DNA of 64,000 bases. It comes from Pomphorhynchus laevis. Its lineage: Eukaryota; Acanthocephala; Palaeacanthocephala; Echinorhynchida; Pomphorhynchidae. The stretch spans positions 62,001 to 126,000 of the forward strand of contig WNNJ02003664.1 of NCBI GenBank assembly GCA_012934845.2, in the 5' to 3' direction. Each line of letters begins with the position of its first letter. The stretch's first letter is position 1. Positions 53,701-61,169 of the stretch are shown here, one piece after another. Both the position numbers and the translations under genes were made by a program. The notes below the pieces were generated by a model. That model worked only from the letters and a program-made list of their open reading frames with translations. It was not told the DNA's origin and searched no databases.

Positions 53701-54704
53701 GTGGAAAAAAGTTTCATACTCCTTAGCAATGTCCCAGGAAACGAAGGAGATCTTGATTTCTGCTTCAAAGTAGCGTACTGAGTGGAATAGTACTCTATTA
53801 TTATATTTTTCAGTAAACTTCCGCAGGAATATATTAAATAGCGTATAGCGCTCTATTGGCGCTAATAGCTTAATAACCGCCATATTTTTTAATTTGGGTA
53901 ATGGGGGAAGTTCCCCAATTACCTCTTTTACGGTAGATGACAACAAACCACTTACCTCGTTTGATATTGTAGACGAAGTTACCTGCATTTTTTTGAGTTT
54001 ATACGGTATTCTCCGATTACTGTTGCAATTGTAGAATCTTTTGATCCTCCGATAACACACAATTTACTCATGGAATTTTTTCGCATTCAATTAATCAAAT
54101 AGGTAAAATTATGTTCAATCAATGTTGTGTTCAAATAATTGCAAATTTGTTTTATCTAACAAAACGCTTTAGTTTATAAATATTATTTTGTTAATTTACT
54201 CTTATATTTCGCTAGATGCTACAAGCATCATCCGAAAAAAAGTTTTTTTCCTGATGATATTATAAATATATTTGATTTATATTTACCATTAAATTCTAAT
54301 AGTTTTAATTTAATTCCGCAGTTTTGGTATTAATTTATGCTAAATATTAGCTTTATAAAAACGTAATTCAGATTTCTACGCTAATTTTGGCTTTAATTTT
54401 TTAAATTCCTATCTCCATTTTAAAATTGTCTATAGCTTTTATTAGTAAACTTCCAGAAAAATTTTGATTCTTCCGTTTTATGCTATTTGTGTAATTTAGT
54501 ACAGACAGTAAAGTGAAGTCCGTGGGGAAAGAATGCAACAAGTCAGTTCCACATCCGCAACAACACCCTCAGTCGATAGTAGAGCAATTTCAATCGCATC
54601 GAATGAGATTGCTTACGTCTGGAGATGTTAAATCTGATGATCGAGTAATAGCTGCTATCGAAAGAGAAATACATAGACAGGCACATGTGCAAACACGTGG
54701 ATGA
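29322..54704 (+). CDS. CEP120: Centrosomal protein of 120 kDa (CEP120), 22 exons, 880 residues
   Basis: Exons: 29322-29367, 29419-29597, 29671-29751, 33837-33963, 34008-34171, 35201-35395, 35440-35568, 35615-35731, 35781-35836, 40488-40643, 40689-40850, 42012-42117, 42193-42266, 42393-42486, 42535-42633, 43963-44040, 44604-44696, 44743-44855, 44901-44949, 46273-46395, 46956-47152, 54500-54704. Phases match at every junction and the total (2,643 nt) is a whole frame ending in TGA. The protein has an N-terminal C2 domain, two more C2-like domains and a C-terminal coiled coil, as in vertebrate CEP120 (about 990 residues). CEP120 drives centriole elongation and ciliogenesis, working with CPAP and SPICE1. 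The start ATG directly follows 'gataatag', so a 5'-UTR intron is possible. Acceptors of exons 10 and 22 and the donor of exon 16 have alternatives. The long introns hold transposons. The identity was found by eye from residue patterns over the whole length. Confidence 0.88.
30170..31768. repeat. Inverted repeat pair flanking about 1.5 kb inside CEP120 intron 3
   Basis: 'ataattttatcctgatgatg' near 30,178 is repeated inverted near 31,735-31,758. 'tctcttttgatca' near 30,245 is repeated inverted near 31,712-31,724. The left arm has CTGATGA, a GATA...TATC helix, then GAAA; the right arm has lost the GAAA half. A direct repeat ('aataaataattcatcagaac') occurs inside at 30,903 and 31,134. No gene was recognised. 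Confidence 0.55.
31769..32740 (+). pseudogene. PLE1 copy C, RT fragment plus 3' module
   Basis: Homology starts at the 'aactataacgcctatct' segment of copy A (about 4,610). The block with VKGVPMGGNSSP is deleted, and the active site reads FRYIDNICVF, with the second Asp of YIDD changed to Asn, so it cannot be active. Open segments are 31,861-32,148 and 32,158-32,415. The 3' module is intact at about 32,450-32,570. Confidence 0.82.
32741..33655 (+). pseudogene. PLE1 copy D, 3'-end fragment
   Basis: It begins abruptly with 'atgtaatgatattggctttc' (equivalent to copy A 5,161) joined in tandem to the end of copy C. About 100 bp of unrelated A/T-rich sequence is inserted near 32,890-32,990. It contains a diverged 3' module (33,070-33,190) and ends near 33,655 with 'ggctcagttagttgat'. 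Confidence 0.75.
33837..34171 (+). CDS. CEP120: CEP120 exons 4-5
   Basis: Exon 4 starts after 'tactttcag' with LPKWLELTKS, matching human APKWYQLLSN, and ends at the phase-1 donor G/gttgtt. A 44-bp intron follows. Exon 5 gives SGIIHVKDKNYLYLQP and FFEINLEISSIKNIEQ. It begins the second C2-like domain (human GGYHQIGP...FIMSVTIAFATQLEQL) and ends at CAA/gtttgt, phase 0. Confidence 0.85.
35201..35836 (+). CDS. CEP120: CEP120 exons 6-9 (second C2-like domain)
   Basis: Exon 6: LTLFCRLFDQKILSEPF and FTPESFTILLRASL match human FFFYYSLLGNDVTNEPF and FEPERASVRIRSSV. Exon 7 completes the domain (IVLVHNRDDRPLAICNYSL; human IHLCCGDQSLGSTEIPL). Exon 8: ATTLQGSFSIIL (human VTVEGAFTLD). Exon 9 is a 56-nt linker exon. 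The three introns between them are 44, 46 and 49 bp. The acidic, disordered linker that follows in vertebrates is much shorter here, which accounts for most of the length difference. Confidence 0.85.
36740..39700. pseudogene. LINE relics in CEP120 intron 9
   Basis: On the + strand, NILLLADDLLILTI (RT active site, about 36,985-37,030) is followed by NGLTVNIKKTIVI. Two copies of QYGFLPGFSTTSAV/QYGFFQ-type RT entry blocks lie at about 38,100-38,215 and 39,135-39,250. The second runs on to LYVSFVDFNKTLNI (motif A, about 39,260-39,300). On the - strand, 38,200-38,640 has a possible endonuclease fragment (GCYFNPSHSSAGIIHEIS). Several old fragments are mixed here; the family is unresolved. Confidence 0.55.
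40488..40850 (+). CDS. CEP120: CEP120 exons 10-11 (start of third C2 domain)
   Basis: Exon 10 ends ...KSIMLR and exon 11 starts YAYPFFG. Together they match human INCILRYSYPFFG across a 45-bp intron that splits the Arg codon. Exon 11 continues with QFENTFPRLNQNLH (human FDFATMPHQLQ). The exon 10 acceptor may be at 40,487 or 40,490; both keep phase. Confidence 0.87.
41566..41800 (-). repeat. Single-arm copy of the 9.85 kb foldback family, in CEP120 intron 11
   Basis: On the - strand from 41,667 to 41,620 the order is GGACC, GAAA, CGTAAAACG, TA, GGTATTGAATCAGTAA, CTGATGA, GATC. This keeps all core bases of the hammerhead-like motif. The end reads 'gcttcaatcctatctataagc' at 41,571. Confidence 0.7.
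42012..42633 (+). CDS. CEP120: CEP120 exons 12-15 (end of third C2, start of coiled coil)
   Basis: Exon 12: HPIVIEVVDISGEHAHQLIG, then KVSFPVWQIL (human [30 protein letters not shown]). Its donor is AAG/GCAAGT, a GC-AG intron of 75 bp; a GT choice breaks the frame. Exon 14: IGMVTIKFDLENFGPL (human LSYTVTLEDYGLV). Exon 15: EDLKYHASIEIQMYKEK (human ETLEYKAALELEMWKEM) opens the coiled coil. Confidence 0.85.
42790..43400 (+). pseudogene. Third PLE, RT relic, in CEP120 intron 15
   Basis: The frame from 42,755 reads LVIADISSLFINVPLNKTI, the Penelope motif A (usual form D(V)xSLFTNVPxxxTI). After a gap, DRYADDAIFVFKSE (about 43,120-43,165) is the active-site block, followed by ATIKDILLALNNKD (usual 'LNxxHxxIxFT' segment). 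Internal stops and lost segments show it is old. It is closer to the PLE2 type than to PLE1. Confidence 0.7.
43963..44949 (+). CDS. CEP120: CEP120 exons 16-19 (coiled coil)
   Basis: All four exons are Glu/Lys/Leu-rich heptad sequence. Exon 16: LRAKEITRLEELTSMFKEKA. Exon 17: NCELNRKLKCELKNVDSREQ (human LEGKLQKTLIDLEKREQ). Exon 18: MELEEKLKRVNSRLEEEN. Exon 19: FKIKEFRSQIEQQ. The exon 16 donor is taken as CAA/GTAATG (44,040). A GC donor nine bases downstream would also keep phase. Introns 17 and 18 are 46 and 45 bp. Confidence 0.82.
46273..47152 (+). CDS. CEP120: CEP120 exons 20-21 (distal coiled coil)
   Basis: Exon 20: ESEKKYRQKCSELEKMSQ and LAIMKLQNQLTVMRVEK (human AENKYKILEKEFQQF, INLLTLEKVELERK). 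Exon 21: RNRYKLLWTKALKDYEH (human KLHYKQQWGRALKELAR), ending TCC TG/gtacgt, phase 2. The preserved Trp-x-x-Ala-Leu-Lys pattern is diagnostic. Confidence 0.87.
47991..49973 (+). repeat. 2-kb repeat, copy 1 (unknown part + LINE X tail + palindrome)
   Basis: It is nearly identical to 61,605-63,559. It is composed of an unrecognised A/T-rich part (47,991-48,580), a LINE X 3' part (about 48,585-49,250; open frame 48,909-49,160 with FLVAALLAWNHLTLDVR), and a large palindrome (49,474-49,834). In the second copy only a few short indels occur, for example loss of about 30 bases corresponding to 48,430-48,490. The whole block seems to move, or to have been duplicated, as one unit. Confidence 0.85.
49474..49834. 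repeat. 360-bp imperfect palindrome
   Basis: The left arm starts 'cgtcagggatggtgagc' and the right arm ends 'gctcaccatccctgacg'. Further nested pairs are 'gataccgg'-type blocks, 'actaacaatgactcat' with 'atgagtcattgttagt', and 'gtgatacgaatat' with 'atattcgtatcac' at the centre. The right arm has CTGATGA at 49,697 and 49,749, and CAATGAC then GAAAC at 49,763-49,774. Confidence 0.85.
50497..51399 (-). pseudogene. I-like LINE copy 2, ORF2 reverse transcriptase
   Basis: IPPGFHGFVKGRSVHSAVDE (RT entry block) and VVAVFLDFSAAFDRIS (motif A, catalytic Asp) lie in 51,399-51,154. After a frameshift near 51,145, GVPQGSPLSPILY (motif B) and LVVYADDTTALF (motif C) follow in 51,141-50,497, with the thumb region. 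The linker 51,400-51,860 is readable only in pieces. Confidence 0.85.
51865..52754 (-). pseudogene. I-like LINE copy 2, ORF2 endonuclease
   Basis: DVIVLQEMRS keeps the metal-binding Glu. YDMILGDFNDRTGCW is the DFN block, and FHCISTNSILDILLL the C-terminal SxxD block. A frameshift at about 52,170-52,275 moves the linker into the frame 52,275-51,865, which has the same FHFDPIREAFFQAAIQLFPR stretch as copy 1. Confidence 0.8.
52911..54060 (-). pseudogene. I-like LINE copy 2, ORF1
   Basis: The 54,060-53,446 frame is the N-terminal part, ending in a NPFLGQFIV stretch where a frameshift occurs. The 53,453-52,911 frame carries zinc knuckles YPHCNTCHEWGNWGYGC and PKCSNCGGAYPEWSRTCPNF with other Cys pairs between, then a Lys-rich tail. 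The domain order is as in copy 1, and it likely bound element RNA. Confidence 0.8.
54500..54704 (+). CDS. CEP120: CEP120 exon 22 (C-terminal end)
   Basis: It is reached over a 7.35-kb intron full of retrotransposons. It gives FQSHRMRLLTSGDVKSDDRV, then IAAIEREIHRQ, matching human [20 protein letters not shown] and ISELDRQIREI, and ends in TGA. The acceptor is tttag at 54,499 or cag at 54,508; both keep phase. A possible AATAAA signal lies at 54,916, weak evidence in A/T-rich DNA. Confidence 0.87.
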
Positions 54705-54999
54705 TAGCATTCTATTATATACTATGATACGTTCTGCAATCTTTAGTTATGGTTTAATTATGCTTACATACCGTATGTTAAATACCGTAAAAATCAATAT
54801 ATTTGTTTTTTCTATTTTGTATACTTTCCCAATTCCTTCAATATTTTTAAATATCTACTAACGAGTGTAAACTTAGTAATCAAGCAACAAGTTTTGGGGT
54901 TATACACAGGGTTACAATAAAAATTTTATTAAAATTATCTTGCATTGAGTTAGAATATAATTAGACTTTATTTTATTTCATTTAAAAGTGTGGACGAAT

Positions 55000-55680
55000 C
55001 CATTTACTGAATTTTTGTAATAAAAGATTGTTATATTATTTTAGAAAAATGGTTATGTACGAGGTAAATTTATAAAAAATGATTATCGATCTTCACCGAA
55101 AGAATCTGACTCAAAGTCTTCACATGCAATGAAATAAGATTCCTTTATTAGAGTATATGTAGAGGCATATTGTGGAACTTTGTCATGAAATAAGTCGTTT
55201 TTTAATAGTGGTCATGCAAAGATAAACGTCAAGTCTTAGCTGTCTATGAAAAGCATCACTCAATTAAAACTATGAAAATCATCACTCAATTGTAATTGAT
55301 TTGTACAAGAGATTGCACTAGCTTGATTTCTTTATAAGTTGGTAACGCAGTTCTACTATTTTAATATAACTAGCTTGTTTAAATTTAATGGATCTTGGCC
55401 ACTAACAGAGCATATTGAACCACTCAATGTCAAGTATATTAAGCCATACAGATAATATTCAGTCATCGTCAGAGCTAAAAATAAAAGTAATAAATTAATG
55501 TCTCCTATCATAATAAAGCTCTCGTATCAGGAGTCTACGCTGTTCAAATTTTAGTACGTTGATTGATCTTAGTTCATGTGATTGAGCATGCTAGTGTTAA
55601 TGAATCTCAAAGATATATTTTATGTAAGATTAACAATTCTCATTACCATTCTCTGTGACAGTAAAAAAAGGCATTTTCGA
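55000..55680. other. Stretch downstream of CEP120 without a recognisable gene
   Basis: A/T-rich, with no open frame of note. It likely includes the 3' UTR or polyadenylation region of CEP120 at its left end. Confidence 0.4.
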
Positions 55681-56505
55681 CGCGTTTCTTAAATGTCTTA
55701 GGCTTTGGCTCTCAAACCAGACCATTTAATGTGCATATCATCCTTATCTACTCAGAAGAGGTTGTTACTGACTGTTCGCTTCACTCGTTGGATCCAAAAC
55801 TGGATTCGGCATTTAAGTTAAGTCCCGATGGGCGGAATTAAACAACGGCCTGGATTCATAATGGAATTCGTAAAGTATACAATGTTGCTCATTAAAACTG
55901 GCTTCAATATACGAACTTCGGGATCATGTCACTTCTAGACGACCACTTTAGTAACGAAGTGATTGAGCACTCGGCAACACTCATCAGTATAATGAAGTAA
56001 TAACTGATCATATCGGCTGCCCTTTGACAGTAAAAGTAGACATTTCCGTCAAGTTGCTTAAAAGTTTGAAGCTTTCACTCTCGAACCAGAACATTCGTTG
56101 TGCAGACCATCCTTATCTATTCAAAAGAGATTGCTGCTGACTGTTCACTTGACTCGTTTGATCCGAAAAAGGATTAAGCATATAAAAGTTTAGTACGAAT
56201 GTGCGGAATGAAACAACATCCAAGATAACGAATGAAATTCGTAGCATATTCAATGTAGTTGCGGACAGAGCTGGCTTCGATTAAATAACTGCAGGCTTCA
56301 TGCCACTTATAGACGACCAATTTTGCACCACATTAATGGAGTACTCGGCAACACTGAGTACTTGCTGTCATTGCTTGCTTTCTCACATGATCCTTCGAAG
56401 GATACATTATTATAATTTTATAACAGATAGTGGTAAACTGTGCTCCGGGAGCTAATAAGCTGCAGTTTCATAATTGTAAATGTTGCCAAAAAACGGAGGC
56501 AAAAA
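55680..56505. repeat. Two diverged units of a 355-360 bp tandem repeat
   Basis: 'gactgttcgcttcactcgttg' (55,773) and 'gactgttcacttgactcgttt' (56,140) mark the two units. The end (56,370-56,505) matches the array at 59,280-61,140 ('ctccgggagct', 'gtttcataattgtaaatgttg'), so PLE2 sits inside what was one array. Unit 1 has an ACTCATCAGTATAATG core at about 55,980. Confidence 0.65.
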
Positions 56506-56606
56506 TAAATAAATCACTATGTTCTGCATAGCGATTTATTTATTTATTCATTGTGATTTAGTCGCTACGTATGCCCAGTCATCCTATGTGTGACGACGAA
56601 CTACAA

Positions 56607-56651
56607 CAGCGGTAGACACGTTTCGCTCTAACGGAGCTCATCAGTACCGTG
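56607..56651 (-). ncRNA. Type I hammerhead ribozyme, PLE2 copy 2
   Basis: On the - strand: CGGUA, CUGAUGA, GCUC-loop CGUUA-GAGC, GAAA, CGUG, UC, then UACCG. Stem I is five perfect pairs (CGGUA with UACCG); stem II is four perfect pairs; stem III is minimal (A-U, C-G); the cleavage site is GUC. Very short stem III is known in PLE hammerheads, which act better as dimers. Confidence 0.88.
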
Positions 56652-57069
56652 ATTTCAATAATCATCCATAGGCACCTTAACACACTCTTAAACAATGTTT
56701 AAAGCTCGAAAAACAGAACTACCCTTAATCTGAATCATTAGATGAAATTTAGCATAAGCTCTGTGCATGGCAGTGCGTATTGCAGTTTAACCATGCATCA
56801 GGCACTAAATTCCTTTTAATAAAAATGCTGTTTTCAGGGACACTTTCAAGTGTACAAATATATAAAATATAATTTGTTGTTACACCTGCCCCGGGACACA
56901 CAATGGTGTACTCGTAAATATATCACTATGTTTTTCCCATGAAGAGGCATAAACACCGGACAGCATTCTATATATCCTCATCAGATCAAGAAATAGAACC
57001 GAAATATTCTCGCAATATTCAAAGTAGCTACGTATGCCTAGTCATCCTATGTGTAACGACAAACTTCAA

Positions 57070-57114
57070 CAATGGTATACGCGTTTCGCTCTAACGGAGC
57101 TCATCAGTACCGTG
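57070..57114 (-). ncRNA. Type I hammerhead ribozyme, PLE2 copy 1
   Basis: On the - strand: (C)GGUA, CUGAUGA, GCUC-loop CGUUA-GAGC, GAAA, CG-CG, UA, then UACC. Stem I is GGUA with UACC; stem II is four G-C/U-A pairs; stem III is two pairs (A-U, C-G). The conserved core is complete and the cleavage site is GUA. It is in the orientation of PLE2. Confidence 0.85.
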
Positions 57115-57591
57115 ACTTTAATAATCATCCATAGGCACCTTAACACACGCTTAAACAATGCTTAACGCTCTCGAAAAACTGATCTACTCTTTATCTGAAT
57201 CATCATATAATCATCCAATTATATTGAAAATTAATAATAAAACCGGATATATGCCAACAAAATATTATTTCCAACGTTTCACCCAGGATGGGCTTCTTCA
57301 GGTCAATGTACAATTAGCAAAATACATTACAACTAGCAAATTACATGTCAAAGTATTGCATTGAAAATGATGGCGTGCAAAAAGAAAAATGTAAACACTA
57401 TGTTATGTCCTGCCATTTTAGTTGTGAGACTTGTGATAGTCCATGTGGAGTGTCCACCATCATCTGTGAAATCCAATACATTTCCCAACTTCTCCGTTTT
57501 ATAGTGTCGTCAAGCTCATTTTCAATTATCATGTATTTATATATTTCATTCGCCCAATTATTTCCATTCTAGGTATAAAATAGCGCGTGCG

Positions 57592-57963
57592 CTACTTCCC
57601 GTCTGTTGTATCTTTTTGTTTTATATCTGCCCTCTTATTGTTTATGCTTATGTTTAAGCCATTAGACGTTTCTCCTATATATTGCATTGAGCAAATTGAG
57701 CACGTAGCCAAAAACACGCAGTTTTTTGTATTACAAGTAGTACTAGATGCTACTCTATAGTTGAGACCTTTCACTGAGCTTGAGAAGTAGTTATAGGAGA
57801 CTATAAGACAACAGGTTTTACAACGACATCTCCTACACGGTTGACACGATGCTACCACTGAATTTGAAATTGTCGTTGTATTACGTCTAATTGTCGGAGC
57901 AACCAAAATCCCTCGTATCGTGTTTATATCCTGACAAAATATAACAGCTTCCTTTTCATTCAT
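57592..57963 (-). pseudogene. PLE2 GIY-YIG endonuclease module (C-terminal)
   Basis: PCRRCRCKTC (cysteine cluster), then KNCVFLATCSICSMQYIGETSNGLN, the PLE form of GIY-YIG, and a short basic stretch. The module lies after the RT, unlike PLE1, and its C-terminal half is missing or broken. Confidence 0.8.
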
Positions 57964-58298
57964 ACCGGTATATCTATAGGCAGCTAGAAAGTCCCTGGTG
58001 ATACCTTGTAATGCCGGGTGAAATGGTATGATACTAATTGACCTTTAGGGATTTTTTGTTCTCGATACACATAGTAGTGATGTACAAGTCATCCTTCTCA
58101 CCCTGCTCAACTCTCTCTATATCTCTCTCGCTTTCTATATATTCTCAAAATTAGATCTCCAATAATGGTATTAATCGCTGACCACTTCACATCTGTTTCG
58201 CTAGTTATTTTAATAGCTCTTCTAAATTCATTTTGTATCATTGTTCTTTTAGTTGTGGAGGAATGGGCACTGGTGTGATGTAAATTGACGGCTGTTGA

Positions 58299-59257
58299 TT
58301 ATTTCTTGCGATATGGACTTGTAAAATAACGTACATTATCTAAGTTCCGTCGCTTGTCTATTGTAACATCTAGAAAATGTACTGGCCAGGTTCGATCACA
58401 TGTAAATATTATTGGACCATTGTTGATATGTTCTGGGAATGTGTTAAATGTTTCCTCTCCTTCGGTCCAAATGAGGAATATATCGTCTAGGTATCTCAAC
58501 CATGTATGCGGTTTTATTGTTGACGATTCACTGAGCCGGACATTTGTACATATTGGTCATCTCTAAATGATATTACATTGTTTCTCAGTACAATTTCGGT
58601 AGCCTCTACAATCATCCCTGCAAGATCGCAGTCCAATGATTGTGTAGCTTGCTTTATCGCTTCAATACCATTATTTATGGGGATATTTGTGTATAAAGAC
58701 TCTACATCGAGAGTACAAATAATCACTTCACTTGGTATTGTCAACTTGATTTGGTCGAATTTTGGGAGAAAATCATCCGTACTTTCAATGTGTGTTTGAA
58801 CATCTTTTAAAAGTGGTCTGAGATTCGACAAATCTCGATAGTCTCTCCGTAGGGGTTCCTACGCAGCTAACAATGAATCGTCCACGACAGGGTCTTTCTG
58901 TTTTATGAATTTTTGGTAGCATGTAAAATCAGCCTTCGTTATTCCCATCTGACATCATTGTTTGGTAACTCGTGTATCGATGACTCCTTTACGCGGGTAT
59001 TTCACTATCAAACATTCAATGCGTTCTGATGCTAATCGCAGAGCATTCTCTGTTGTTCTTTAGTATGTGTCTGACTCAAGATGGCGTAAAGCATCAGTGA
59101 TATAATCAGTCCTATCCCATACAACTACTTTTCCACCTTTATCAGCGGCTTTTATTATTTCTTTCCTTTTTCGTAGTTTGACTGTTGTCTGGTATGTTTT
59201 AAATTGAAATTCTATAAACTGCGTCAAAAACTGACCCCAGACCGTAGTTAGACACAA
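58299..59257 (-). pseudogene. PLE2 reverse transcriptase, broken
   Basis: In order: IIKAADKGGKVVVWDRTDYI (59,160-59,100, the ADKGG block); FYMLPKIHKTERP and GRFIVSCVGTPTERLSRFV (about 58,925-58,830); LRPLLKDVQTHIESTDDFL and CTLDVESLYTNIP (motif A, about 58,710). The active site is MRYLDDIFLIW (58,499). VHFLDVTIDKR follows. Frameshifts lie near 58,830 and 58,510. Confidence 0.83.
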
Positions 59258-59274
59258 TGATTAACGTATATATA

Positions 59275-61140
59275 TAATTTAAGAGCCGAATGGTTCACAC
59301 TGTTCTCCGGGAGCTTACAAGCTACAGTTGTATAATCAAGAATTTTGCCAAAAACCGGATTTCGATTACAAGCAGAGCAGACTTCGTTATCACTCCTAGA
59401 CGATCTGATGGTAGCCGGCAGCACTCATCAGTAGGGTGAACTACCATCAGTCGTTTCGGCTGCCTTGTGATATATTGAAAAGGCATCTCCAAGAATTCGC
59501 TGACGTGGTAGCATGGGCATAGCCTCTTTAAGCAAACCACGTGCTTTCCGGATCATCCTAATTTAATCGGCAGGAAATTTTATTGCTGTCGTTGGTTGTT
59601 TTCTAACAGGATCCTTTGAGGATACATTTTTATAATTTAAGAGCTGAATGGTTCACACTGTTCTCCGGGAGCTTACAAGATACAGTTGTATAATCAAGAA
59701 TTTTGCTAAAAGCCGGAGTTCGATTACAAGCAGAGCAGACTTCGTTATCACTCCTAGACGATCTGATGGTAGCCGGCAGCACTCATCAGTAGGGTGAACT
59801 ACCATCAGTCGTTTCGGCTGCCTTGTGATATATTAAAAAGGCATCTTCAAGAATTCGCTGACGTGGTAGCATGGGCATAGCCTCTTTAAGCAAACCACGT
59901 GCTTTCCGGATCATCCTAATTTAATCGGCAGGAAATTTTATTGCTGTCGTTGGTTGTTTTCTAACAGGATCCTTTGAGGATACATTTTTATAATATAAGA
60001 GCAGAATGGTTTACACTGTTCTCCGGGAGCTTACAAGCTACAGTTGTATAATCAAGAATTTCGCCAAAAACAGGAGTTCTATTACAAGCAGAGCAGACTT
60101 CGTTATCACTCCTAGACGATCTGATGGTAGCCGGCAGCACTCATCAGTAGGGTGAACTACCATCAGTCGTTTCGGCTGCCTTGTGATATATTGAAAAGGC
60201 ATCTCCAAGAATTCGCTGACGTGGTAGCATGGGCATAGCCTCTTTAAGTAAACCACGTGCTTTCCGGATCATCTTAATTTAATCGGCAGGAAATTTTATT
60301 GCTGTCGTTGATTGTTTTCTAACAGGATCCTTTGAGGATACATTTTTATAATTTAAGAGCTGAATGGTTCACACTTTTCTCCGGAAGCTTACAAGCTACA
60401 GTTGTATAATCAAGAATTTTGCCAAAAACCGGAGTTCGATTACAAGCAGAGCAGACTTCGTTATCACTCCTAGACGATCTGATGGTAGCCGGCAGCACTC
60501 ATCAGTAGGGTGAACTACCATCAGTCGTTTCGGCTGCCTTGTGATATATTAAAAAGGCATCTCCGAGAATTTGCTAACTTGGTAGCATGGGCATAGCCTC
60601 TTTAAACTAACCATGTGCTTTTTATTAGGCAGGAATTTTACTTGCTGTCGTTGCTTGCTTTCTCACAGGATCCTTTAAAGGATACATTATTATAATTTTA
60701 TAACAGATAGTGTTAAACTGTGCTCCGAGAGCTAATAATATTCAGTTTCATAATTGTAGATGTTGCCAAAAACCGGAGTTCGATTACAAGTAGAGCAGAC
60801 TTCCTTATCACTCCTAGACGAGCTGATGGTAGCCGGCAGCACTCATCAGTAAAGTGAACTACCATCAGTCGTTTCGGCTGCCTTGTGATATATTAAAAAG
60901 GCATCTCCGAGAATTTGCTAACGTAGTAGCATGGGCATAGCCTCTTTAAACTAACAACGTGCTTTCCGGATCATCCTAATTTTATTCGGCAAAAATTTTA
61001 CTTGCTGTCGTTGCTTGCTTTCTCACAGTATTTTTTTGTGGATACATTATTATAATTTGATAACAGATCGTGTTAAACTGTGCTCAGGGAGCTATTAAGC
61101 TTCTGTTTCATAATTGTAAATGTTGCCAGAAACCGGAGGC
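59275..61140. repeat. Tandem array of about 360-bp units (five full plus a part)
   Basis: Units start near 59,280, 59,638, 59,998, 60,356, 60,701 and 61,065 with 'gttcacactgttctccgggag' or its relatives. Each full unit has on the - strand GGCAGCC, GAAACGA, ..., CTGATGA, GTGCTGCC (59,417-59,464; 59,775-59,822; 60,133-60,180; 60,491-60,538; 60,835-60,882). The first four are very similar; the last two are more diverged. The 72-codon frames on the - strand are incidental. Confidence 0.88.
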
Positions 61141-61162
61141 AACATTTACAATTATGAAACTG
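61103..61162. repeat. Short perfect hairpin at the array edge
   Basis: 'gtttcataattgtaaatgtt' is followed after about 14 bases by its exact inverse. The array border has thus been copied in inverted form, just before a LINE X fragment. Confidence 0.8.
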
Positions 61163-61169
61163 AAAAAAT

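Larger units (their letters stand above)
50390..54070 (-). mobile_element. I/R1-like LINE copy 2, near full length, antisense in CEP120 intron 21
   Basis: The whole element is in one piece: ORF1 (54,060-52,911, one frameshift), ORF2 endonuclease (52,754-51,865), RT (51,399-50,497), then a short 3' region and a 3' tail of TAA-like repeats at about 50,325-50,390. It is opposite in direction to CEP120. Each ORF has at least one lesion. Confidence 0.82.
56560..57160 (-). repeat. Direct repeats (about 190 bp) at the PLE2 3' end, 463 bp apart
   Basis: 'gctacgtatgcc' through 'cataggcaccttaacacac' and beyond occurs at about 56,573-56,745 and about 57,028-57,205. Each contains one hammerhead. They are probably the pseudo-LTR of PLE2. 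Confidence 0.75.
56506..59262 (-). mobile_element. Penelope-like element PLE2 (C-terminal GIY-YIG), with hammerhead-bearing repeats
   Basis: Read on the - strand: RT (about 59,257-58,300), GIY-YIG (57,963-57,592), a 3' region, then two direct repeats of about 190 bp, 463 bp apart, each with a hammerhead ribozyme in the same orientation as the RT. This matches what is known of PLEs with pseudo-LTRs carrying hammerheads. The coding region has several frameshifts. Confidence 0.82.

Noticed and set aside
59322-60256. 72-codon - strand frames repeated in the 360-bp array as a repeated protein
   Set aside because: They occur because the units are near identical; diverged units do not keep the frame and codon positions show no constraint.
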